Source: Thozetella sp. PMI_491
Taxonomy: Eukaryota > Ascomycota > Sordariomycetes > Chaetosphaeriales > Chaetosphaeriaceae
Length of the DNA: 64,000 nucleotides
Assembly: GCA_021432635.1 (NCBI GenBank)
Contig: MU270062.1
Span: 372,001 to 436,000, forward strand
Direction of reading: 5' to 3'
How positions within the stretch are numbered: position 1 is the first letter of the stretch; the number at the start of each line of letters is the position of its first letter. The translations under genes were made by a program, and so were the position numbers. The notes beneath the pieces are model-generated. The model saw nothing but the letters and a program-made list of their open reading frames with translations. It ran no database searches and was not told the origin of the DNA. Shown here one piece after another: positions 20,301 through 30,492 of this stretch.

Positions 20301-23300
20301 CGCGCCGGTCGCGGACACTATCGAAGGAGAGCCAGCGTGGAGGAACTTCCTGCGTCCTTCCGAAATGCCATGGATCCGCGACCACAAGATTCAGTCCTCG
20401 ATCTTGTATCCGGCGGCTGGCATGATATGCATGGTCATTGAAGCAGCTCGTCAGATCGCCGACCCAAGCCGAGAGCTTGAGGAAGTCGAGCTGCGGGACG
20501 TGCGATTGGAACGACCTATGGTCATCGCCGACGAGGATTCTGGGATCGAGACGAAACTGCAGCTCCTTGCGCCAAAGACCAACAGCCTCATTAAAAGCTG
20601 GTTCGAGTTCAAGATTTCTAGCGCCGAAGGTGAAGGGAACCTCCAACTGAACTGCTGCGGCTTCGTATCGCTCAAGTACAAGACTGCCACTCTCTCGAAT
20701 ATGGCTTTGCGTGAGAAGACGGCGAGCATGGAGCACTTCACGCGGACTCTGTCCGAAAAGGAACACCAGTGCCTCGGTCAGATCGATAGTGAGAATTTTT
20801 ATTCCAACACTGAAGCGGTAGGACTCCAGTACGGGCCAGCCTTTCAGAACCTGAAGCACATTCGTCGCAGCGGAGACTCAGCCTGCGCGACAGTCGTTGT
20901 GCATGATACACAAGCGATGACCATCAACAAGTATGAAGACACACATCTCATTCATCCCTCGACGCTGGACTGCATGTTTCAGCTACTGTTCGCAACCTTG
21001 GTAGGAGACTCCAGGTCGACCGACATGGGAGCCGTGCCGGTGTTCGTTAAGAGCCTGAAGGTCGCCGCGGATTGTCCCAGCGAGCCTGGGCATGGCCTTC
21101 GTGGTTTCGCTGACGTGTCGGTCTTGGGCCTGACCGAACATACTGCAAACATCATTTTTGGGGCTCAAGACGGTTCTGGACCCAAGGTAACCATCGAAGG
21201 GTTGCTCTGCAAGGCTATTGGGTCTAGCAGCTCGGACGACGCGGGGACCGTGGCGACCAAGGAGCGATATGGCCTGCTTGAGACTGCGCCAGATTTGCGG
21301 TTGTCCACAACCCTGCATCTCGCGAGTTGGCTTAGGGGGAAGAGCAAAGCCACCGGCGCCCCCCAACATTTAGCAATGGTATACACCCCTTCATATCAAA
21401 TTTGTTCTAATTGTAAAGACTCATTCGCGCGTTTAGGTTGTTGAGCTCATCCTCCACTCTGAGCCCCACGCAACCATCTTGGAGCTCTGTAGCTCTTCGT
21501 CGTCCGAAGTTAGGACTCTGCTTGGTTCTCTTTCCAAGACAGAACGCAGCCCAATTCTCACGGCAAACTGGACCGTGGCGAACTTGGACGTGGATGCTCG
21601 CGAGTCTTTCGCGGCGGAAGCCGTTGAGTTTGGCGCAGCGGTTACCCTCAAGACGGTCGATATTCCCACCGCCGCCACCGATTCCTCGAATCCAAGTGTC
21701 CAATACGACGCTATTATTATCGGTCGAAAATACGCCAAGAATATTGACAGCACCTTGATGTCATCCCTCGTTGCCCTCCTAAACGACGGCGGTCTCCTTG
21801 TGGTAATTGCTGACCCAGACTTGAAGGCATCCTTCGGAAGCTGGTACGCGTTGTTTGGTCTCCAAAACATCGTCTCCGTTCCTACATCTTCAATGTGTGG
21901 GGACAGCAGCAGCATTGTTATTGCTTCTAAAACTTTCCCTATGGAATCCTCAGAGCCTCAAGATCATGTGGTGTTGCTCTTACCGGCTGCCCCTTCCAAA
22001 GAATGCGCTACATTGGTGTCTAGGGTCTCCCGATACATCGAGGGAAGTGGGAGGGATGTCCGCCTCGTATACTTCCGGCCCAGTTCGCTGAAGGATGTAT
22101 ACAGAGCCCACTGCATCTCATTCCTGGAGTTTGAGACGCAGGCGCCATTGGACACGAATCCCGAGATATTCGGGGCTATCCGGACGATGCTGCTGCAAAG
22201 TTCAAGGATGCTGTGGCTCAGCAGGAACACAAGGCCGCATTTTTCAGTGACTGCAGGCCTCTTCAGAACAGTAAGGAATGAGAACCCAAACCTGGACCTC
22301 GTGTACTTAGCGCTGGGGTCAACGGCTTCCTACGATCTGCAACATATCGCGGATCTAATCGCCAGAGCGTTCTTGAGCGAGCACCAAGATAAGGAGCTGC
22401 TCCTTGATGAAGGGCTCCTCCAGACAACCCGGTACGTTCCTGACACCCGACTCAACGCCAATATCGCAAACCAGCGAGACAAGTCAGCGAATGAGCTGAT
22501 GGACCTGTCCGAAGCTTCCGTCGGGTTCCAGTTAGATATTCGCCATCCCGGGCTCCTCGACACCATGTACTTCAAGATTGACCGCAAATCTGGAGAGGAT
22601 CTTCTGCCTGACGAAGTTGAGCTAGACACGCGTGCTTTCGGCCTCAAGTAAGTTTCCTCCAACTCGATGATGTTGGGGTGGGCTAATATTCTTTCTAGTT
22701 TCCGCGATGTAATGACTCTGATGGGGCAGCTATCTGATCCTGACATTGGGCGTGAGGCCAGTGGCATGGTGACCAGGGTTGGCAGTGCCGTGACCAAGTT
22801 CAAGCCAGGGGATCGTGTTTACCAGGCGATCCCTGGTTCGTTCAAGACACGTCTGAGGAGCAGAGAAAACCTCTGCCAGCACATCCCCGATGGCATGAGC
22901 TTCGCCGAGGCAGCATCGATCCCCCTAGTATTTACCACGGCCTTGTGCGCAGTAAGAGATTTGGCGCGGCTCCGGCCCGGTGAGAGCATTCTTATTCACG
23001 CGGCGGCGGGCGGCGTGGGCCAGGCTGCGATCCAACTCGCCAGGCACTACAAGGCCGAGATATATGTGACAGTCGGCTCCGAAGCCAAAGCTGAGATGCT
23101 GCAGCAGATCTATGGCATTCCCAAAGACCACATATTCAGCAGTCGTGATGCATCGTTCGCCGAGGGTATCAAGAGAATGACAAACGGCAGGGGGGTTGAT
23201 GTCGTCCTCAACTCTCTGGCTGGAGAGCTGCTCCGCCAGACGTGGCACTGCGTCGCTGCGTTTGGGCGGTTCGTTGAGATTGGCATTAAGGACATTGCCG

Positions 23301-24804
23301 ACCATGCCGCCCTCGACATGGGCCCTTTCAAGAACAGCATATCTTTTGCTTTCCTCAATCTCAACTTGATGGTCACCGACTATCCGGACAAGCTAAACTC
23401 GCTCATGGAGGATGTCGCCTCTTTCCTCCGCCATGGAGTCATCCGCCCTGTGCACACCGTGAGCGAGTTCTCTGCCACGGATATCCAGGCGGCTATGCGC
23501 TTCATGCAGGCCGGGAAGCACATGGGCAAGATCGTCATCACACTATCCCCGAGCGATAAGATTTCGGTGCATCCAACAGCTCGCAACCTCTTGCGCCTGA
23601 AACCAGACGCGACATATGTCATCGTCGGTGGGCTCGGCGGGCTGGGAAGAAGCCTCGCTATGCATATGGCCGATTGTGGCGCAAAGTCCCTGGCTTTCCT
23701 CTCCCGGTCAGGCCCTTCTGACCCCAAGGCCAGCGATCTTGGCTCTGAACTCTCCAAGCGTGGGACCAGAGCGGCCTTTTACAGCTGCGACATTGCAGAG
23801 AGAGAGCATCTTGAACAAACCCTCGAGGCCTGCAGCCAAGAGCTACCACCGATAGCAGGCTGTGTCCAAGGAGCCATGGTCCTCCGTGATGGGTAAGTTG
23901 CTTGCACTGCTTCTCCTGTCGAGCCACGTCAAACTTACACGATAATAGCATCTTCGAGACAATGTCACATGAGAATTTTAAGGCATCGCTCCGTCCGAAA
24001 GTGCAAGGATCGTGGAATCTCCACGAGCTACTTCCCCGCAACCTTGATTTCTTCGTCATGCTAAGCTCCATCTCCGGGGCGACGGGCAATCCAGGGCAGG
24101 CGAATTATGCGGCAGGCAACACATTTATGGATGCACTAGCCCACTATCGCCGGCAGGCCGATCTGCCTGCCCTGAGCCTGGATCTTGGCCTTATGGTCGA
24201 TGTTGGCTTCGTGGCGGAGCGCCAGGGGACGAGCAACCTTAAGAAGTGGGAATCTGTCGGCCTTGTGGAGGAAGAGCTCCTCCTCCTGATGTCGGCTGCG
24301 ATGCGTGGCGTCCTTCCGCCGTCCGGAAACGATGGGCCGTACACATTGCCACCGCAGGTTGTGACGGGGCTCGCCACCGGTGGGCATATAGCGTCTCTGC
24401 AGCTAGAGCCGCCGTTCTACTTCACGGACCCGCGCTTTAAGCAATTGGTGCATGCCGAGCTGGCATCTGGGACATCTTCCGGCTATGCGACGGACGAGGC
24501 CGACATCCTGCGGTCCGCGCTAAAGTCCTCGACATCAGCTGTTCAAGCCTCAGATGTAGTCATCGATGCCGTTAGAAGCAGACTGGCGCGTGTGATGGGC
24601 ACAGACGCTGCGAATGTGGAAGCAGGAAAACCACTGCATGCCTATGGGGTCGATTCACTGATGGCTGTTGAGATGAGGAACTGGCTCGTCAAGGAGATGC
24701 GCTGCGACATTAGCCTCTTCGATGTGGTTGGCGCGCCGGCCATTGCAGATCTGGCGGCAAAGATTGTAGAGACAAGCAAGTTGGTGCAGAAGTTCCTGGA
24801 CTAA
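17310..24804 (+). CDS. Highly reducing type I polyketide synthase
   Basis: Six exons (17310-17412, 17478-18307, 18364-21378, 21437-22647, 22699-23892, 23949-24804) encode 2,402 aa. KS (about 1-430): Cys176 in DTACSSS, His311 in EAHGTGT, His351 in NIGHTEG. AT: Ser657 in GHSSGE. DH: His985 and Asp1180 in [10 protein letters not shown], but the usual G of HxxxGxxxxP is Ser ([10 protein letters not shown]). The methyltransferase region near 1310-1530 has lost its SAM motif, reading [12 protein letters not shown] where an LEIGAGTGG-like run is expected. ER is intact ([15 protein letters not shown]). KR has GGLGGLG and the [12 protein letters not shown] stretch. ACP: Ser2354 in GVDSLMAVE. Nothing follows the ACP, so there is no thioesterase or reductase. 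An in-frame ATG at 17229 is an alternative start. It would build a reduced, probably unbranched chain released by another enzyme. Confidence 0.92.
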
Positions 24805-25116
24805 TTGGATATGATATTGTTTACAAGGTAAACCTACTTAGACTCAGCGCCTATGATGGCGGATAGAAGACGGGTTTTTTGATAGACCAGGCTAGAGGAC
24901 CAATCAATTTGTGATGATAGTTCTCCTGTCCTACCTACACCTGCAGTAGCGCTGCAGCACCGCCCCCTTCAACAGGCGCAAGGCTGCACAGCGGGCTGAA
25001 CAGGACCCTTAACCCCCAGTGGCTGCGGAGATTGAGCCTCGCCTTACCCCTCCCACTTCACTTCTCTTTGTTCCTACACGTCGCATTGATGTGCGACTAC
25101 GTGCTAGACGGCGGCA
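24805..25116. other. Intergenic stretch, nothing seen
   Basis: About 310 bases between the PKS stop and the STAND-N gene. They hold the expected 3' UTR and promoter sequence and no recognisable element. Confidence 0.4.
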
Positions 25117-27256
25117 ATGGATCCCTTATCTGCGATCGGCCTTCTCAGCGGCTTGGCCGGGATCGCATCGGCAGGGGCGTCTTTGTCCAAGGCGCTGTAC
25201 GACGTGGCGTCCACCATCCGGGGGGCGCCCAAGGAGATGGAGGCGGTTGCCCAGGGCATCCATGACCTGTCCGTCGTGCTAGATCAGATGCGACGGGTAC
25301 TGAAGGAAGGGAAACGAATGCACAAGCGGAGGCTCCGCAAGGGCATCCACGGGGTTCTATGTCGTATTGAGGACATCCACTTCGAAATCCGCGACATGCT
25401 CAGCACCGAGAGCCGTCTCGGACGCCTGAAATGGGTGTTCCGCAAGCCCAGGATCGCGTACCTCATGACGAGGATCGAGAGCCACAAAAACACCGTGAGC
25501 CTCATGATGCAGACCATGCTGATTGCCATCGAGCAACGCCGCCAGGATAGGTAGGTCGACCCAGCCTCGAGCCCGATTCAGTGGAGTGCCGGGCATCTCA
25601 CCAGATCTATCTAGACACCTTGGTTACACGGAAGATTCTGGAGACGAAAAGAGGAGATACCGGCGCCAGGCAGAGAACACCGTCAAAACCACCCTGTCAT
25701 CCTTGAGGCGGCTTCGTCAGTCCGAGATACACGAAGAGAGCAGGCAGGATGGTCCAGGCAGCATTTCGGACCCTCCGAGAGCAGCTTCGCCGGAAAACTC
25801 TAGCCTGATCAGCCCATCTGATAGCAAGGTGGACGTCGGGGCCGACATCACGCCCGACCCAGCAGGTCGACCCGACACACGCAACGACACCAATTTACCT
25901 CTGCCAGAGCGCTCGAACCAGATTCAAAAGTGGATCACTCCGCCCGATGACACTGCAACGTGGCTATACCACATGATCTTCTCAGATCGCGATATATTCC
26001 CTAAGAAGTTCTCGCAGATGGTGGACAGGCAGGTGAGGCTCTTTTCTCTGCTGCACCTCTTGACTACCTCAGACTAGCCCATGATCGAGCAGGTTCGTTC
26101 TAGGTATGAGAGCTAATGTTTTCCCTTGCAGGAACTATTTGAGAACCGAGGCTTGATAAGAATAGAACAGCCTGATGTCTCTAAGGACTCACGCCAGGAG
26201 GGGTCAGGCCAAGAGGGATCATGGCATGACTTCATCAGTGCAGCCTCCGGCATTGTCGACAGTCTCTTGTATGAATGGACCGAACTTACCCAAGAGGAGA
26301 TTGAGGAGACACGAGATGTCACAGACGAGGACTTGTCGGATGATTGGCAGCTAGACTTGCAGGATGCTGTCGAGTCGATCAAGCTCAAGCAGGTACGTTG
26401 CTGTTTTTAGGATCCTATCGGCATTCGCCAACAATCGAGGCAGGAAAACGAAGCGCATCAGAATGGGAACTCAATGCTAGAAGAGGACCAAGATTATGAG
26501 GCCGCCCACATGCACTCTTACGATACCCAAGCGGCCATAGACAACGTCGATGTGTGTCCGAAATGCCGTCAAGGAATTCCAAACGGGTCCAGAAAGACCT
26601 CAGTTCTAGAGGTGTCCCAAGAAATACTACCAACGCCAACGATGCCAAACTCCAGCGAGTCGCCGATGCCAGACACTGAAGTATTGCCACAACAAACACA
26701 ATCGAGTGTTCCCGGTCGTCACAAAGATACCGAAGATGCCATTGTCAGCCCATCGGACAACTATGCAGAACCCAAACCTCTAGGGGACAAACGTACCAGC
26801 CAGGTTGATTCACGTTATTCTACCGTCCCTCTACACCAGGAGGCCTATCCCGTCTTGGTGGACCACCGGGGCCCGCCTCCGGAGAACAAAGCTCAATACC
26901 TCTCTTCCGTCACGTCCAAAAGCGAAGGGTCGAATTACATAGATTTGGACGAATTGCGTACTCGGCTTTCGGAAAGGTCTCGTCACACTTCCACGCGCAC
27001 CCGCGGCGAGGCGGCCACGGATCAGCAGCCGCTCTTACCCGGAGAAGCGGACCACCGAAGCCAGATCAGATCGTCCAAGACGTCTACATCCAGCCACCCG
27101 CCCATCATCCAGCGCAGCTACACATACGACGCTCCTGGAGACGGGGAGAGCTATGTCTCGGCGCGAAGTCATCGGTCAGCCAGCACGATCCAACCAAAGG
27201 CAGCTAATGCCAATGGCCAAAATGAGACGCCGAAAGCACCCTCTCCCCGGCTATAA
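25117..27256 (+). CDS. STAND N-terminal-domain protein
   Basis: Four exons (25117-25550, 25615-26032, 26132-26392, 26444-27256) give about 641 aa up to a TAA. The first 140 residues resemble the fungal N-terminal helical domain found on STAND/NLR-like proteins and some cluster-associated proteins: MDPLSAIGLLSGLAGIASAG, then SKALYDVASTIRGAPKEME and a basic helix. After that the protein is low-complexity, rich in Ser, Pro, Gln and charged residues. No NACHT or NB-ARC domain is seen. The TAA at 27254 looks premature, since the same frame reads on as NPRRPNHAYMESDSGSD and coding sequence continues to 28049. The first intron lacks a clear branch site. The function is unknown; the domain suggests a role in cell-death or allorecognition signalling. 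Confidence 0.6.
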
Positions 27257-28049
27257 AACCCTCGTAGGCCAAACCACGCTTATATGGAGAGCGATTCTGG
27301 AAGCGATCTCGGCACAAGCGACGAATTACCAGGTAGAGAGCGGCGCCAATACGTTAAGTCAGATAGCGCATTCTATTCGGTTGAGAACGTAATGAAGAGA
27401 AAAGAAGAGCGGGAATGGCGTGAAATAAAAAGAAAAGGCCGAAAGAAAAGAAGAGAAGCGGAGAAAGGACTGGCAAAGGGATTGGGACAGACGAGAACGG
27501 GAAAGGCAACGAAATGGAATTGATCAGCGAATTCTAGCGCTCACCGCGGACCACGCGGACTATATAGCAAGATCGCGATCCACGCTCAAGAAGGAAGAAG
27601 CGACAAGACCCAGGCCAGAGAGCGGCGGGAACCCTCAGCCCGGAACTCGAGACACGCTGTCGAGCCGGCCTAGTGGAGGAAAGCCTCGAAATCCGAACGA
27701 CGCATTTGGCGAGTTCATTCAGTCAACCAGCGGTTCCAACCCGTTCCTAGCTTCATATAAAGACGGATCTGATGTCGACGACCGTCCCCGGATTCCCACT
27801 CTCCGCAAAAGTTACACCGTCCCCATCAAGGAATACGACTCGGAGGAGGAGCTGCCGACTAGGTCCCGCCATAGCCGGCGATCCCCAGACCCCGTCCGAT
27901 ATGCGGTCGGCGAGGACAATAAGGCGCATAGAATGAAGCCCCGCGAGGCTCTGTATAAAGTAAAGACCGCTCCCAGCTATGGTGTCGACGACGTCAAGCA
28001 TGCGGACGTCCCGTACGATCCCTCCAGCCGTACCCACCAGGCTTACTAA
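27257..28049 (+). pseudogene. Detached 3' coding part of the STAND-N gene
   Basis: Downstream of the TAA at 27254 the same frame stays open to 27523 with a strongly basic, coiled stretch (MKRKEEREWREI). From about 27440 a second frame, shifted by one base, reads KDWQRDWDRRERERQRNG and runs open to a TAA at 28047-28049, passing GEFIQSTSGSNPFLAS and EYDSEEELPTRSRHS. The tail is too long and ordered to be chance. The frame change falls in an A-rich tract, so it is either a real indel or an assembly error. No GT-AG intron bridges it cleanly. Confidence 0.5.
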
Positions 28050-28253
28050 ATTTATGAGCGCTTTCCCCGACACTCGGCACAATGGGGAATACATTTACAA
28101 CGACCGTAATGAGTCCCCTTCCGTTAACGAGCGTGCTATCAATCGGTAGACTATCCGCTTCATTTCTAAGGCAATGGCGTTTCTATGCGATCAAGGGAAA
28201 CTATACGTGTATGCTGCCCAGGGGGTAGGCGATCTGTCTCGTCTTATTAGTAT

Positions 28254-29183
28254 TTAGAGTCTCAGACTACTTCCCCCCCGCATCTTAAAGCATCTTTTCT
28301 TGTCCTCATCGCTGGTGGGGAGCCAGTCCGCGATGCTTTCCTTTGGCAGCTCTTTTTGTTCCCACAACTTGATCTCATCCATGCCGATCTTGTGGATCGG
28401 GATGTCGAGGTCTTTGGAGATCTTGTCCTTCACGAGGTAGTCCATCCACGGTAGTCCCTTGAGGTGCTTCAGCGCCTCCGCGGGGTCCACAAACACGGCG
28501 TGGGCGAGCTGCTCCTTCTCCGACATCTGCCTGTCGACGGCCCGTTTCATGCCATTTATCGCCCCCCGCTTACTATACGGCTTGGGCTTCATCCAGTCTG
28601 CGACCTTGTCGTAGTCGAGCTGGAAGCCAGCGGTGTCGTACGTGGGCGATCCATCGGGGCCCTTGTCGTAGCAGATATATAGGGAATGGAAAAAGGCAGA
28701 TGGGTCGTCGCGGCACTTCTGTCCGAATAGTTCGTCCTCCTGGGCGGCGTTGAGGCGGCCCTTGGGTTTGGGGGGCGATGGCGGCCGCAGAGCATGGAGC
28801 TCTGGGGGCATATCATGCACGTCATAGCGTGGTCTCCATACCCGGCCTGGGGTTCGGCGCGGGTCCCGGAGCTGGCTGCGGTCGTAGTCAAATTCCAGGT
28901 CCGGAGTGGTCAGACGGCGCCGAGGTTCTTCAGAAGGCTTCTCCTCCTCCGGCTCTTGCTTGGCCTTCTTCCGCTGGCGCTTTCGAGGGGCGCGCTCAGG
29001 TACATCGTTCTCTTTATCCGCTCCGCTTGTCTCCGGAGCGCGGCCTCTCTTTATGGCCGCAGTACCGGTCCTAGCTTGGGTGGTGTTGCGTGTGGCTCCA
29101 GCGTCGGGCGCCGGGGCTGGAGCATCGGAATATCCGCTGCGAGCCTGCCCCGGTGCGGCTTTACTCTGTGACGTAACTGGCAT
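28254..29183 (-). CDS. Conserved-looking hypothetical protein, basic N terminus
   Basis: This intronless gene encodes 309 aa. Residues 1-90 are disordered and rich in Ala, Arg and Lys, with a run resembling a nuclear localisation signal (RAPRKRQRKKAKQE). Residues about 95-300 look folded: FDYDRSQLRDPRRTPGRVW, then DPSAFFHSLYICYDKGPDG and LDIPIHKIGMDEIKLWEQK. I do not recognise the family. It is convergent with the STAND-N gene. The nuclear location is inference from the basic run. Confidence 0.7.
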   Translation of the reverse strand: MPVTSQSKAAPGQARSGYSDAPAPAPDAGATRNTTQARTGTAAIKRGRAPETSGADKENDVPERAPRKRQRKKAKQEPEEEKPSEEPRRRLTTPDLEFDYDRSQLRDPRRTPGRVWRPRYDVHDMPPELHALRPPSPPKPKGRLNAAQEDELFGQKCRDDPSAFFHSLYICYDKGPDGSPTYDTAGFQLDYDKVADWMKPKPYSKRGAINGMKRAVDRQMSEKEQLAHAVFVDPAEALKHLKGLPWMDYLVKDKISKDLDIPIHKIGMDEIKLWEQKELPKESIADWLPTSDEDKKRCFKMRGGSSLRL

Positions 29184-30492
29184 CTGGAAGGTGGCGGTGT
29201 TCGGGAGAAGGACAGTTCAGAATGTTCACAAAACCTTGAAGGCTGCCGCCAATGGATGCATGTATCGCATCAAAATAATGAAGAATCCTCGCCTGAACTC
29301 CCGTCAGTTGTTTGCCTCTCGACGCGTCTAAGCCCAGGCGCAGGGGTACGCGTTGGGTATAGTGCAGGGGTCGTCACAACGTCATCTACGACTTGTGCAC
29401 AGGCATAGATGCGGTACTGCGCAGAACCTACTCCGTATGCACAACGGCATTCGGCAGTGGCTGGCCAGGGTTTAGGTGGGGCGACGACCCCTTGTTCCTT
29501 ATCGCGCAGAAGCTGGATTTGGTGGCGGGGTAGATGATTCCCAGAAGCAGGAGCTCAAGCTTGCGCAAGCCATCCGCCGCTTCGAAAATCCAAGCGTCGG
29601 GATGGTAGAGGCAAATACCACCTTGTATGTACAGTTGTGAGCGAAACCTCTTTCCTCTTGCCTTTTTTCTTTTTTTTCCTTTTTTTTCCTTTTTTAAAAG
29701 AGCTTACTATGGATGGGCTTTTCTAGGTCTTGGCATGTACAGTACCCAGCCGATATATTTTGGAGAGGTACCAAGCTGGCTCGGCTACACGTAGCATAGG
29801 TGTATCTGAAAAATAGTGCGGGCTAGGTACAGCGAAGAATTACAGACAGCCACCAAAATGGTCCTGTGCTCCAGCCATATACAGTACTGTACTATACTGG
29901 AAACTACTGGTTTCCTCTTCAGACCAAAATATGACCGATGATGGCCGTCAATGCTATTGTAGCGCAGAGAGCGTGGGCATGACTATAGTAGTTTTGCTCA
30001 ACACGGCTCAACACGGCCTAAATCATCAGCTGCTCATTGTAACACGGGGGCTTGTCCTGCATATGTGCCTGACATGGCAATCAGGCCACAAGACTCAGCC
30101 TCTTCGAACGAGTGTCCGAGATGAGCCCAAGATTTTCTTCTTCCTCCGAGGTTCAACTCATCTTAAACTAAAGACTAGCCCCTGCTGCGGCCCTTTGCAC
30201 CATACCACCTCAGGCGCTATACTTGCACAAATTAATCCACCATGGCTGATCCCCTCGCCCCGAAGACTCTCAATCAGACTAGCCCAGTCGGTCAGGATAC
30301 CACCTCGATTGTCCTCTACCACAGCATCATAGCAATACTTACTCAATCCTAGAACTATTCGCAACCGATTCGAACTCTACCTCCAACAGATTCAAAGATG
30401 GAGCCTCTAGCAGCCCTAGAAACAACAATGCTTCCTTCGGGGACCCCTATTCTTCTTCCCTAGAGCAGGGTTGGACCCGCTTGCTTCGCTTG
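29184..30492. other. Intergenic stretch with pyrimidine tract
   Basis: No gene was recognised in these 1.3 kb. A T-rich simple tract of repeated ctttttttt-like runs occupies about 29660-29697. The HET frame stays open without an ATG back to 30283, so a 5' exon of the HET gene may lie here. One candidate is the short frame starting MADPLAPKTLNQ at 30243. Confidence 0.4.

Noticed and set aside
29655-29700. Pyrimidine tract considered as a retroelement tail
   Set aside because: No adjacent element body, target duplication or reverse-transcriptase sequence was found, so it is treated as simple sequence.
30340-30390. tRNA-like B box (GAGTTCGAATC on the minus strand)
   Set aside because: No matching A box, acceptor stem or cloverleaf could be paired around it; it lies in the open frame upstream of the HET domain.
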